Origin: Desulfobacteraceae bacterium
Lineage (GTDB): Bacteria; Desulfobacterota; DSM-4660; Desulfatiglandales; B25-G16
Assembly: GCA_030612685.1 (NCBI GenBank)
Contig: JAUWNK010000001.1
Location: forward strand, 1 to 64,000
DNA: 64,000 nt
Reading direction: 5' to 3'
Below, piece by piece: positions 17,712 to 26,609 of this stretch; position 1 is the first letter of the stretch; the number at the start of each line of letters is the position of its first letter. The position numbers were made by a program, and so were the translations under genes. The notes beneath the pieces were generated by a model that saw only the letters and a list, made by a program, of their open reading frames with translations, ran no database searches and had not been told where the DNA came from.

Positions 17712-17889
17712 ATGCCAAGATTAGCCCGCCTTGATGCTTGTCTGCCTCTGGCAGGCTCCTGGAGTATTACACCATATAATGATTCGTGGAATAGAGCGTC
17801 GTAAGATATTCAGAGACGATAAAGACCGTGATAACTTTCTTGAGCGCCTCTCAATACTTCTACCCGACCCCACCACCTTACCGTCTTAA
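17712..17889 (+). pseudogene. REP-associated tyrosine transposase (TnpA-REP/RAYT) relic
   Basis: ATG at 17712 starts MPRLARLDA; after a 19-bp interruption the frame continues PGVLHHIMIRGIERRK, then FRDDKDRDNFLERLSIL, the familiar N-terminus of Y1-family TnpA-REP proteins. Removing 19 bases (16-nt palindrome plus a repeated GCT, 17739-17757) restores the canonical LDAPGVLHH junction. The protein breaks off at LLP around 17875, before the HUH motif and catalytic tyrosine, so it cannot be active. Proteins of this family mobilise GTAG-footed REP hairpins, which are present in this window. Confidence 0.82.
17739..17755 (+). repeat. 17-nt mobile-looking palindrome, copy in the transposase relic
   Basis: TGTCTGCCTCTGGCAGG interrupts the LDA|PG codons of the transposase relic and is flanked by GCT on both sides (17736-17738 and 17755-17757). 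It matches the complement of 13424-13440 in 16 of 17 positions. Confidence 0.75.
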
Positions 17890-17995
17890 TGGAGACATTT
17901 GGTTAAAACGCGTCGGTTTTTCTTTTAAATCCTTTACATTTCTGTATACTCCTAAATAATAAAACACCCATAATTTTGACAATGAGAGGTTCATT

Positions 17996-19690
17996 TTGAT
18001 GAAATATATTCCCGCCCAGGTAATTTACTTTATTCGAAGCAGAACAACAAAGAGGAACTTCAAGCTCTTATTCAAGTTTTTTTTGGCCTTAACAGCTATT
18101 GTCACAATATACAGCGTCTTGTTTCATTTCATAATGCTTTTTGAAGATAGAAACTTTAGCTGGGTTACAGGTTTTTATTGGACGCTTACTACGATGTCCA
18201 CGCTTGGCATTGGTGATATCACCTTTGCAAGTGATTTGGGTAGAATATTTTCAATGGTTGTACTCATATCCGGAATCCTTTTTTTGCTCATCATGCTCCC
18301 TTTTACCTTTATACAATTTTTTTATGCCCCATGGCTTGAAGCCCAATCAAGAGTGAGAGCACCACGTGAATTGCCGGAAAACACAACAGGCCATGTGATT
18401 CTGACAAATTTTGACCCTATTACAATAAATCTCGTAGAAAAACTGAATCAATATAATTACGAATATGTCATTATCGTAACTGATTTGCATCGTGCATTAG
18501 AGCTTTATGACTTGAACTACAAGGTAGTCGTAGGTGATCCGGGTGATCCAGAGACATATAGGCGTCTTCGTACACAAAATGCTGCCCTGGTGGTTGCCAA
18601 CAATGATGATATGATGAATACAAACATATCCTTTACAATCAGGGAGATCTCTAAAAAAGTACCAATCGTTACGAATGCTGATGCGGATGATTCCATTGAC
18701 ATTCTTCAGCTTGCCGGCAGTACTCACGTCTTTCAGTTCATGAAGATGCTCGGGAAATCTCTGGCCCGAAGAACGCTTGGAGTGAGCATGGGGGCAAATG
18801 TCATCGGAAGATTCGATCAGCTTCTCATTGCCGAAGCCCCTGCAATGCGCACACCTCTCGAAGGAAAAACAATTGCTGAAAGCAAGTTACGGGAAACAAT
18901 CGGCATAACAGTTGTCGGGATTTGGGAGAGAGGCAGATTTGAAATCCCCCACTCCCAGACTCGAATCAATTCCACAACCGTCCTTTTACTGGCCGGATCT
19001 GTTGAACAGCTCAATAAATATGATGAGATCTTCTGCATTTATCGCATTTATCACACTGCCAATGCTCCTGTCCTGATATTGGGTGGAGGCCGTGTCGGGC
19101 GTGCAGCAGCAGAGACTCTGGAAGAACATCAGATTGATTATCAGGTTGTGGAGAAGAATTCGATGCATATTGAAAACAAAGATAAGTATATTCACGGGAA
19201 CGCTGCCGATATCAATGTCCTCAATAGAGCCGGCATACGAGAGGCACCGACCGTCATAATTACGACACATAATGATCCTATGAATATTTATCTAACCATT
19301 TATTGCCGGCGATTGCGGCCTGATATTCAGATTATCAGCAGGGCAAACCTTGATAGAAATATTTCCAAATTACATGGGGCGGGCGCTGACCTGGTTATGT
19401 CATATGCTTCCATGGGTGCCAACACCATCATTAATCTCTTGAAACCGGGAGAAATATTGATGTTTGAGGAAGGGCTGAATGTTTTCCGCGCGCCAGTGCC
19501 CTCACCTCTTGTGGGCAAATCTCTTGCTGAAAACCAAATCCGGAAACAAACGGGCTGCAGCGTTATAGCCATTAGCACACAGGGCGAGTTAAATATAAAC
19601 CCCGACCCCTCAATTCCTCTTGGTGAAAATGACGAAATGATCATGATTGGCACAGCCGACGCAGAAAAGCGTTTTATTGAAAACTATTAG
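17996..19690 (+). CDS. Two-TM potassium channel with tandem RCK (TrkA-N/TrkA-C) domains
   Basis: Ligand-gated K+ channel subunit of the MthK/GsuK kind. TM1 is at about residues 26-48, the pore helix and filter at 57-74, TM2 at 82-108. The filter reads T69-LGIGD, so the usual Tyr/Phe of TVGYGD is Ile. Two RCK units follow: the first from GHVILTNFD (about 131), the second with an intact Rossmann motif VLILGGGRVGRAAAETL (about 353), each with a TrkA-C-like tail. 564 residues is normal for a tandem-RCK channel. It stands alone, transcribed away from the integron debris. The filter change may reduce K+ selectivity; this is inference. Confidence 0.85.
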   Translation: MMKYIPAQVIYFIRSRTTKRNFKLLFKFFLALTAIVTIYSVLFHFIMLFEDRNFSWVTGFYWTLTTMSTLGIGDITFASDLGRIFSMVVLISGILFLLIMLPFTFIQFFYAPWLEAQSRVRAPRELPENTTGHVILTNFDPITINLVEKLNQYNYEYVIIVTDLHRALELYDLNYKVVVGDPGDPETYRRLRTQNAALVVANNDDMMNTNISFTIREISKKVPIVTNADADDSIDILQLAGSTHVFQFMKMLGKSLARRTLGVSMGANVIGRFDQLLIAEAPAMRTPLEGKTIAESKLRETIGITVVGIWERGRFEIPHSQTRINSTTVLLLAGSVEQLNKYDEIFCIYRIYHTANAPVLILGGGRVGRAAAETLEEHQIDYQVVEKNSMHIENKDKYIHGNAADINVLNRAGIREAPTVIITTHNDPMNIYLTIYCRRLRPDIQIISRANLDRNISKLHGAGADLVMSYASMGANTIINLLKPGEILMFEEGLNVFRAPVPSPLVGKSLAENQIRKQTGCSVIAISTQGELNINPDPSIPLGENDEMIMIGTADAEKRFIENY

Positions 19691-19718
19691 TAAATATAGA
19701 ATGTCCCCTTTATTGATA

Positions 19719-19910
19719 TTACTTGAGCTTGTAGTTCGGTTCATCACCGGCCTTGCAGATCAGGGCCAGTACACCGCTACACTCTGAGCAGAAAAGGTTC
19801 TTCACGAGCTTCATCTCGTCATTGTCAAGATCCTCCAGAGTAAGGCTATCTCTGTCTATATAATGGGATATACCACAATTCAGACACATGCATTCCATTT
19901 CTTCGCTCAT
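19719..19910 (-). CDS. Small zinc-ribbon-like protein
   Basis: 63 residues with an N-terminal Cys cluster (ECMCLNCG) and a C-terminal CSEC pair separated by an acidic segment, a spacing that fits a single zinc ribbon. No named family. It lies between the K+ channel gene (convergent) and the DUF3786 gene on the same strand, and may be co-transcribed with the latter. The cysteine pattern argues that it is real despite its size. Confidence 0.55.
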   Translation of the reverse strand: MSEEMECMCLNCGISHYIDRDSLTLEDLDNDEMKLVKNLFCSECSGVLALICKAGDEPNYKLK

Positions 19911-19976
19911 AAGACCATCTCACTTATAAATCATTATACCTGAGTCATACGTAGGCATGACCCCTTGCTTCAATCG

Positions 19977-20579
19977 TTAAGCAGTAACAATCTCAATTAC
20001 CTTCTTGGCAGTATACTCTCCAACATCGGCGAGACCATCTGCTGGCATAAATATTTCCGCATTGGAAGCAAAAAGACATGTGACCGAGGCTGGAAACTCC
20101 TCATCTGCCAGATAAAATATATAATACAAGGGGAGCTTTGGTAATGGATATAAGATAAATGATAAATCTCCGCTCGCAGCCTCATTCTCATACCCATCAA
20201 AGGCCTCGATAACCTTTCTCTTGCAGCCCTGAATCCGACTGACATAAGGAACTAAACTTGTTTCAGAGCGAACAGTAAAAGCGCTTTGGTAGGCCATGCT
20301 GCCCTTAATTTGCTTAAAAGATTTAATGGGATTGAGTTGAACGGCTTCCTTCCGTGCATTGTGGGCATACAGGGCTATGAGGATGCCTATAGGCCCGGTA
20401 ATCATTCCTCCACCAAGGCTTATCCCTTTAGGACTAATGCTGCAAGATTCTGCAAATGCCTTGAAATAGAAAACGTCGTTTTCTCTTATAGCTGGAAGGG
20501 CTTTTTCCAGGTCTTCGGGCAACTGATCATAAAGCTCTTTTAAATAACTCAGTTGGATCTTTAATAAGTTGTCACTCAT
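19977..20579 (-). CDS. DUF3786 domain protein
   Basis: 200 residues. The C-terminal half carries the pattern I associate with DUF3786 of anaerobes: PLPKLPLYYIFYLADEEFPA, then ASVTCLFASNAEIFMPADGLA. Such proteins occur mostly in deltaproteobacteria, clostridia and methanogens; no activity is established, although metal or corrinoid-related roles have been suggested from context. Here it is next to a small zinc-ribbon gene and not near corrinoid genes. Start at ATG 20579. Confidence 0.7.
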   Translation of the reverse strand: MSDNLLKIQLSYLKELYDQLPEDLEKALPAIRENDVFYFKAFAESCSISPKGISLGGGMITGPIGILIALYAHNARKEAVQLNPIKSFKQIKGSMAYQSAFTVRSETSLVPYVSRIQGCKRKVIEAFDGYENEAASGDLSFILYPLPKLPLYYIFYLADEEFPASVTCLFASNAEIFMPADGLADVGEYTAKKVIEIVTA

Positions 20580-20988
20580 ATCTTGTCCATAATTGCCTTG
20601 CGATAACTCTTTATATGTTTATCCCGTGGGATACCTGCCCGCTCGTGCCCCAGGCCGCCTCGCCTTGCTTGGCTAGCGGGCGAGCTTGTAGTGACAGGCA
20701 GGCGGAGCATATTTCATTGGGGTGGAATTGTTGGGCCTGCCTACATAGAATTCGTCAGGATAATAACCTTGAAACCTTATATGAGTTATTTAAAAATCTG
20801 CATCCCATTTTATATTTCAATAACCTTCAAGAGGAATAGCCCGATCCTTGCCTGGGAATATCCTGACCGTTGTTTAAAAAAATTCATTTGTGCTAAGCGA
20901 GGAGGTGACTGTGTCAAGAATGAATACCTGATTCCAATTTTTTCTCCAAGTTGTTTTAGGATCCATGTCCCGATTTTAATTTGATAGA
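20580..20988. other. Non-coding gap with nested GC-rich palindromes
   Basis: No supportable gene. At about 20632-20707 there is a nested palindrome cluster (CCTGCC...GGCAGG outside, GCCCGCT...AGCGGGC inside), of the same flavour as the palindromes at 9093-9112 and 23530-23567. The rest is unremarkable AT-rich sequence. Confidence 0.5.
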
Positions 20989-21756
20989 TTAAAGAGTTAT
21001 CTTATAACCAGGCTCTGGAACTATCACATTCAATGAGCCTGACAGATTTGTGAATTTTTGAATTCTATCAATCACCTGCCTTCGCACATTCCTTTGTATA
21101 TGGACCAGAGCAAGATTGGATGCCTCACATCTTTTGGCCATATCAATTGATCCTATAGCGGTTCCGTGTCCTGGGAGATCGGTTTCCATATGAAAGGCCT
21201 CATGGATGATGAGTTGGCTGCCCTTAGCAAGGGCCATGCTTTCAGGTGTTGGCTTGCCATCACCACTGTAATAGATTGATTTCCCCTGAGCGTCTATTCT
21301 CAGGGCCAAGTCTCTTTGGGAATGACTGTTCTCAGCAGATTGAAGGGTGAGGCCGAAGATCTCTACTTCCTTCTTTGGCTCTACCTCCAAGAACCTGATT
21401 GGGAATTTCAATCTTTCATAAAACCCAGGATAGGCCAGATCAAGAGATTTGCGCGTGAAAGTATCTATCCCCTTCTGTCCCAAGAGCGTTAAAACCTTGC
21501 TACGGCCTTCTTCCCAAAAGCGAACCAATAATGCAGGAAGCCCCAGGGAATGGTCACCATGAAAATGTGAAATCCAGATGCCATCCAGTATATCAACATC
21601 TGGCTCCTCTCTCCAGAACTGAGGTGGAGCAGTAAAGCCACAGTCAAGTAGCAATGTTACAAGCGAAGTCCCCGCCCTATAATGGATTAGAATGGATGTA
21701 TTAGGAAGCTCTTCGTCAAATGCCTCGCCAACACCCAAAAAAATTACTTCAATCAT
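20989..21756 (-). CDS. Metallo-beta-lactamase-fold hydrolase (RNase Z-like)
   Basis: 255 residues. The dinuclear zinc motif HxHxDH is present (ISHFHGDHSLGLP), with further ligands at NSHSQRD, YSGDGKP and the late GHGTA histidine region. Overall architecture resembles RNase Z/arylsulfatase-type proteins, but it lacks an evident exosite for tRNA and may act on a small ester or phosphodiester. It starts at ATG 21756, downstream of a broken Clp1-like RNA kinase gene on the same strand, which keeps an RNA-related role open. Confidence 0.75.
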   Translation of the reverse strand: MIEVIFLGVGEAFDEELPNTSILIHYRAGTSLVTLLLDCGFTAPPQFWREEPDVDILDGIWISHFHGDHSLGLPALLVRFWEEGRSKVLTLLGQKGIDTFTRKSLDLAYPGFYERLKFPIRFLEVEPKKEVEIFGLTLQSAENSHSQRDLALRIDAQGKSIYYSGDGKPTPESMALAKGSQLIIHEAFHMETDLPGHGTAIGSIDMAKRCEASNLALVHIQRNVRRQVIDRIQKFTNLSGSLNVIVPEPGYKITL

Positions 21757-21858
21757 AAGCCCTCCAACTCCTCTCTTTCTTTAATTCCTCCCTACTTTAC
21801 TTTTAGTAGGCTCTTTTGGTGGTGGTACTATTCAGCCTCGCATTTTTATATATGCTCT

Positions 21859-22550
21859 TCATGAGCTTTCTTCCTGCCCATCTGGATTAATCTTTATCTC
21901 GCCTAACCGGACCGTTCTGATCTTCTCACAATCCTTAGGGGTCATGGGAGCAAGAATGTGGAGACACTGGTTTTGAAGATCAAATTTTTGGAGGATGCCC
22001 AGTGCTAAGGCATAATTCTCTGAGTCACAAAGAGCCAGGAGTAAATTTTTCATCCCGTCTGCATTCAAGTCTCTTTCTCCATCCCAAATATAACCCTTCA
22101 GAGCTATCTGTGAAAGAGAAATTTTCACCATTTGGGATTGATCAAAATATTCCCTATACTTTTCTTCTCTGGCGCGTCTTCTCAGCTCGGGAGTCCTTTT
22201 TTGGGCGTGTTCAGAGATAGGCAGGCGTAAGATTGACACAGTGTGCCTTTTTTCTACATATATAAGAAAGTGCTCAATTTCTGATGATTCTTGAAGTGCA
22301 AATATATATTTGGGAGAGAACAAATCCACCTTATTTAGTTTGCAGTGCCAGCAGTTCCCAGAATAAGACCGCTGGTGTTGACAATTACCACATCAGCGCC
22401 TGAATTCAGGGCCTTGTCTGCCATCTTTTTTGTACCAACCACTATTTCCAGGAGATGACCGATAGGTGAGGTTGCCCCGAGAAACCACATAAAATGAGGT
22501 TTAGGGGTATCGAATTGAGCAGTTGGCTTTGCATAACCCGAGATTTTTTG
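21859..22550 (-). pseudogene. Clp1/Grc3-like polynucleotide kinase, broken
   Basis: Two reading frames together give the middle and C-terminal parts of a bacterial Clp1-like protein. From 22550 to about 22340 the frame reads PHFMWFLGATSPIGHLL, then VVGTKKMADKALNSGADVV and IVNTSGLILGTAG, ending at a TAA. One base off, LNKVDLFSPKYIFAL continues to 21859 and ends with VRLGEIKINPDG. A single-base deletion near 22335 explains the shift. The N-terminal P-loop part is missing. The GTG 22329 frame alone would be 156 residues without any catalytic motif. Confidence 0.65.
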
Positions 22551-22648
22551 TTAGGTATGGGTATCTTTTTATAAAAACATTTTGCCGCGGCAGCCTATGT
22601 TATGGAAAGGTCTCAAGGCTTAATCACCAATTTAATAAAATATAAATA

Positions 22649-23431
22649 ATGATTGAGATAATAGGGATTTTTGCCGGTGGAATTCTGGCCGGGATGCTTG
22701 GGGGTTTACTTGGAATTGGCGGAGGTATTGTGTTAATGCCTATTCTCCGTTTCTTGGTTGGCCTATCTCCTTCCTTTGCTGCCGGCACGTGTATTATGGC
22801 GGTATTTTTCACCACCTTGGGTGGAGGCTATCGGCATTGGAAACTGGGGCATGTAGATATCAGACCTATTATTCCCATCATCATAGCAGGAGTATTATCC
22901 ACTGCCACCTTCTCTTTGATCTTTTTGTATTTCACCTACAAAGAGAATTGGTTAGACCTTGGGATGGGACTGGTATTTTCCCTTATATCTATACGTATGA
23001 TAATTGAAGGATTGGTTTATGAAAAGAAGATTAAGGAAATTGGTGGAAATGAAATACGAGGTTCACTATTACAGAAATTTGCCATTGGGGGTGTCGCTGG
23101 AATTCTTCCAGGACTTTTAGGTATAGGTACGGGGGCTATTCTGGTTCCAGCCTTTACTTTTATTTTAAGTGCTCCGATAAAGGTTGCTATGGGTAATTCA
23201 TTGGCCTGCTTTGCAGCGAATGCTTTTTTGAGCTCAATATTTAAGGCTTACCAGGGATTTATCAACATAAAAATATCTCTCCCTATATGCTTGGGAACAC
23301 TTATTGGTGCAAATATGGGAGGAATAATGAATAAACTGTTCCCATCGGTCGTGCTTAAGTTAATGTTCGGGGTAATTTTTTCATATGTTTCTTTAAAATT
23401 CATTCTGTTATTCTTTGGAATCAAAATATGA
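22649..23431 (+). CDS. TauE/SafE-family membrane permease
   Basis: 260 residues with about eight membrane segments in two homologous halves. Each half begins with a glycine-rich GxLxGxLGxGGG-like motif (AGMLGGLLGIGGGIVLMP; AGILPGLLGIGTGAILVP), the signature of TauE/SafE sulfite/organosulfonate exporters. The actual substrate is not predictable. The gene is divergent from the broken Clp1-like gene and stands alone. Confidence 0.85.
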   Translation: MIEIIGIFAGGILAGMLGGLLGIGGGIVLMPILRFLVGLSPSFAAGTCIMAVFFTTLGGGYRHWKLGHVDIRPIIPIIIAGVLSTATFSLIFLYFTYKENWLDLGMGLVFSLISIRMIIEGLVYEKKIKEIGGNEIRGSLLQKFAIGGVAGILPGLLGIGTGAILVPAFTFILSAPIKVAMGNSLACFAANAFLSSIFKAYQGFINIKISLPICLGTLIGANMGGIMNKLFPSVVLKLMFGVIFSYVSLKFILLFFGIKI

Positions 23432-23529
23432 ATAAAAGTTGCAATGCCTCTACTTTAGAGAGAAAATAAGGATAATCCTTGACATTGGAAAAACGGATTA
23501 TTAAGCCTATCAAGACAAATGCAGCCGAC

Positions 23530-23567
23530 CGCCTACCGCGGCGGCTGATTTGCCGCGTTAGGCGAAG
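23530..23567. repeat. GC-rich palindrome upstream of a small gene
   Basis: CGCCTACCGCGGC (about 23530) and GCCGCGTTAGGCG (about 23555) are inverted copies with one mismatch. The right arm contains GCGTTAGGC, which resembles an attC core, but no attC hairpin partner boxes were found, so it is listed as a palindrome only. It precedes the GGAGG ribosome binding site of the next gene. Confidence 0.5.
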
Positions 23568-23585
23568 GAGGTTTAAACAGAAAAG

Positions 23586-23951
23586 ATGATTATTCCAGAC
23601 TCCTCTAATCGCCGTAAGGGTCATTATCTGGGAACCGAGATCGATGAAAAGTGGTGGAAGAGATATAGGAAGGATAAATTCTTTGCACGAGGAAATGGCG
23701 AATACTGGTTCGACGATACTACCTTCTACTTCCGTCGCTATTTGACGAAACACCCTATTCAAATTCCCTTCGAGAAAATTGTCGAAGTGAAAATTGGGAA
23801 ATCTCATGCCGGGCGGTGGTTGTTGCTGTCACGGGTGTTGAAATTGATTTGGGAAAAGGACGGCATGAATCTAAGCTCTGGTTTCATTATTTCCCGAAAT
23901 CAACAAGAGAATGAGGTAGTCTTGGCCGATCTTAAGCGCCGATTTTCTTAG
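23586..23951 (+). CDS. Small hypothetical protein, PH-domain-like
   Basis: 121 residues, mostly beta strands ending in a helix (EVVLADLKRRFS), with a GEYWFDDTTFYFRRY segment and IPFEKIVEVKIGKSHAGRW. The pattern resembles bacterial PH-like/GRAM folds that detect or bind membranes, but the family cannot be named with confidence. GC content and codon use differ somewhat from neighbours, and the downstream region looks integron-like in places. A GGAGG site lies about 10 bp upstream of the ATG. Confidence 0.55.
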   Translation: MIIPDSSNRRKGHYLGTEIDEKWWKRYRKDKFFARGNGEYWFDDTTFYFRRYLTKHPIQIPFEKIVEVKIGKSHAGRWLLLSRVLKLIWEKDGMNLSSGFIISRNQQENEVVLADLKRRFS

Positions 23952-24213
23952 CGCATTATCGACTTCAGGCTGTTTCACCTAACTTAATGGGGTCGGACGT
24001 GGCAAATAACTTAGTTGTGCAGGTGATTCAGTCAATAACAATGTAGCGCATCTGCCGCGCCGCTCAGTTCGAGCCTTAGCTGGCTAAGCGTTAAGAGCTT
24101 CAAGTAACATGTTATGTGCCATCAAAATAACTGACAAGATAACATTTTGGAGACCAATAACATGAAATGTTAAGGTCAGAGAAAACAACAGGTAACGATT
24201 ATAGGAGTTATAC

Positions 24214-24849
24214 ATGTTTAAGCGAAAAGTCGAATTACATCAAAAGGAACCCTTTTCAGGGATCGATAATGCAAGGCAATATGCTAAAAGTGCCGAAAAG
24301 TCCAATATGAGATATAGAGCATTCCTTAAAAACCTCCAATCTCTTGGCATCGAGGGAAGATATCTTGAAATCGGTGCAGGTCCCGGCGTTCTTACAACCG
24401 AAATCGCCTGCACTCATAGCGCTGTTGAGATAACTGCCGTTGAATTGTCACAAGATATGGCCACTGTTGGTATAGAATACGTCTCTAAGAATGGCCTTGA
24501 GGATAGAATAAAGTTCGTTGTCGGTAATGCAGAGGATGAGGCGCTGATTAATTCATTAGGGAAATTTAATCTGGTGTATTGCACATATACTCTCCATCAT
24601 TGGAACGATCCTGAGAAAGCTATAGCCAATCTTACTCACGTGATCGAAGATGATGGAATTTTATACCTATATGATTTGAGAAGGGTTTGGTGGCTTTATT
24701 GGGTACCTATTCGAAATGGTTTCTTTAACTCAATTAGAGCAGCATATATAGAGAGTGAACTACGACTGATGCTGGAGAGCCTGGAGATTAAGCATTTTGA
24801 AATAAGGAAAGAATTTCCGTTCATGCATTCAATTTTCATTCGGAAATGA
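24214..24849 (+). CDS. Class I SAM-dependent methyltransferase
   Basis: 211 residues with the Rossmann methyltransferase motifs: motif I YLEIGAGPGVLTTEIA, an acidic strand-2 end (AVELSQDM), VGNAEDEALI, and motif IV/post-I CTYTLHHWNDPEKAI typical of Methyltransf_11/UbiE-like enzymes acting on small molecules. A membrane-proximal segment (WWLYWVPIRNGFF) near the C-terminus could touch lipid substrates. The substrate is not known. ATG at 24214 follows a GGAG site at about 24203. Confidence 0.8.
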   Translation: MFKRKVELHQKEPFSGIDNARQYAKSAEKSNMRYRAFLKNLQSLGIEGRYLEIGAGPGVLTTEIACTHSAVEITAVELSQDMATVGIEYVSKNGLEDRIKFVVGNAEDEALINSLGKFNLVYCTYTLHHWNDPEKAIANLTHVIEDDGILYLYDLRRVWWLYWVPIRNGFFNSIRAAYIESELRLMLESLEIKHFEIRKEFPFMHSIFIRK

Positions 24850-24991
24850 GTGCGGAAACCATTGCTTGTAAACATGAATAGTTCGTTCGCTCAGCTAACA
24901 ACACATTGAACGCGGCACCATAGCCGCGCCGATCAACCGGTCCATTATATCTAAAGAATGAAGTTCCCTGCTCAAAGGGTCACTCGATATC

Positions 24992-25288
24992 ATGGATAAA
25001 GAATATCTCAAGATGATTGCTGGAAACCCCAATTTCATCCCGGGCATCTATAATTACTGTGATCGATGGTGTGAACGCTGTCCACTCACCTCACGCTGCA
25101 TGAATTTCGCCATTGCCAATGAACAGTCCCCTGACCAGGATAGCCGTGACATAAACAATGAAACTTTTTGGCACAAGTTGTCTGAAACATTCCAGGTGAC
25201 GCTTGATCTGTTGAAAGAAACAGCAGAGCGAGAAGGGATCGATCTCGATGCGATCAGTAAAAACCTCTCTATTTTCAATAAGTTGTAG
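24992..25288 (+). CDS. Cys-rich hypothetical protein, possibly truncated
   Basis: 98 residues. The N-terminal part NPNFIPGIYNYCDRWCERCP followed by LTSRC gives C-x3-C-x2-C-x5-C, a candidate metal or Fe-S site. The rest is helical (FWHKLSETFQVTLDLLKETA). I recall longer proteins beginning this way in deltaproteobacteria and Bacteroidetes, so the stop just before the convergent LptF gene may be a truncation. Function unknown. Confidence 0.6.
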   Translation: MDKEYLKMIAGNPNFIPGIYNYCDRWCERCPLTSRCMNFAIANEQSPDQDSRDINNETFWHKLSETFQVTLDLLKETAEREGIDLDAISKNLSIFNKL

Positions 25289-25306
25289 AATTTCCGAGAT
25301 ATATTT

Positions 25307-26413
25307 TTATATATCCCGTGCTGTCCGCCAGATCAGTATAAATGTTGCAGCCCCCAAAACCATGTTCGGTATCCACATGGCCAGAACAGGGTTTATTTTG
25401 CCTATTTCGCCTAAACTGTCCGATACAAATAGCAGAATGTAGTAAATCATAAAGACAGCAAAACTGAGGGCAACCCCCCAAGATCTTCCTTTTGTCCTCC
25501 TCATCAAACCGAGGGGCAGACCAATAAGGCCCAATAGCAAACAGGCAAAAGGAATAGAGAACTTACGCTGTAATTCTATGGCTAATTTATTATGTTTACC
25601 TGTCCCTTTTTCGGTCTTTTTAAGCTGGCGCCTGAGCTCAAATATGGACATCTCCTTTTTACGCTTCATCCGTGAGGAAAATCTATTCATTATGTCAGAA
25701 AGTTCTATATTTAAGTCATAGGAATTAAATTGCAGCTTTCTGGATGAATCTAAGTCCTTACTTACCATAAAAATAGATCCATCAGTGAGATGCAGATTGA
25801 TGGACATCTGTTTTGAATTTGAACTTATCTTTCCTTGCCTGGCAATAATGGTATTGGAAAGGCCTGGATCCCTCTCATCAAATATAAACACCCCTTCCAT
25901 TGTTTGGTCATGAGCAGATATATGATTGGCATATAGCACTATGTTGGGGATACTGTCATTGAATATACCCTGTTTAATCCCGATACTTGTGTTCGATCTG
26001 GCTACCTCAAACAGGAGCCTTGCCATGGAATGATTACCAACAGGAAAGAGATAGATGGCTATAAAAGAGGCAAAAAGATAGCTGATTATAGAAAATATGA
26101 CCACTGGGGGAAATATCTGATATAGGCTGACCCCGGATGACCTTAAGGCTATTATCTCATTGTCTTCATTAAGCCTCGAAAAGGCAATAAGAGAGGCCAA
26201 AAGGGTTGCCATGGGTAAAGTATAAAAGAGAACATAGGGTAGAGTATAGAGGGTTATTAGCAGAACTTGTGATGGGCTTACTCCATGATTGACCATCCAT
26301 TCAGTTAGCTTTAATATCCTGCCGGCAAGCACAAGAAATGTAAAGACAATAAGGCTGGTAGTAAAATTAGGGATCATCTCTTTTAAAATATAGATATTGA
26401 TAATTTTTTTCAT
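25307..26413 (-). CDS. lptF: LptF/LptG-family lipopolysaccharide export permease
   Basis: Inner-membrane permease subunit of the LPS transporter LptB2FG. Six membrane segments (three N-terminal, three C-terminal) flank a periplasmic beta-jellyroll domain (about residues 125-260). The N-terminal MKKIINIYILKEMIPNF, then NEDNEIIALRSSGVS, and the C-terminal PFACLLLGLIGLPLGLM are typical of the YjgP/YjgQ family. The start at 26413 is preferred; an in-frame ATG at 26437 adds eight atypical residues. A partner LptG gene is not adjacent here, so LptF versus LptG is a weak assignment. Confidence 0.8.
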   Translation of the reverse strand: MKKIINIYILKEMIPNFTTSLIVFTFLVLAGRILKLTEWMVNHGVSPSQVLLITLYTLPYVLFYTLPMATLLASLIAFSRLNEDNEIIALRSSGVSLYQIFPPVVIFSIISYLFASFIAIYLFPVGNHSMARLLFEVARSNTSIGIKQGIFNDSIPNIVLYANHISAHDQTMEGVFIFDERDPGLSNTIIARQGKISSNSKQMSINLHLTDGSIFMVSKDLDSSRKLQFNSYDLNIELSDIMNRFSSRMKRKKEMSIFELRRQLKKTEKGTGKHNKLAIELQRKFSIPFACLLLGLIGLPLGLMRRTKGRSWGVALSFAVFMIYYILLFVSDSLGEIGKINPVLAMWIPNMVLGAATFILIWRTARDI

Positions 26414-26609
26414 AGGTTTCTCAAAAGTAGCCAACATTTATCTTGTGGCCTGAGCAGTCATACCGACAGGACTTTAAACTTAAAAAAAGAGAACAACTAA
26501 AAAATTCTATCTTACGACACTAACAGATACGAAAAGGACTCCTTGAAAGTTAAATTATAAATAATTCAATGTCAATGTTCACTTTTATTAGCAGTTATAA
26601 AGGGATGGG

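Noticed and set aside
24020-24117. Possible further attC with GTTATGT core near 24111 and ACCTAAC near 23978
   Set aside because: The core-like boxes are present but no pairing L''/L' arms with an extrahelical base could be drawn, and the spacing is wrong for one attC. Could be decayed; not supportable.
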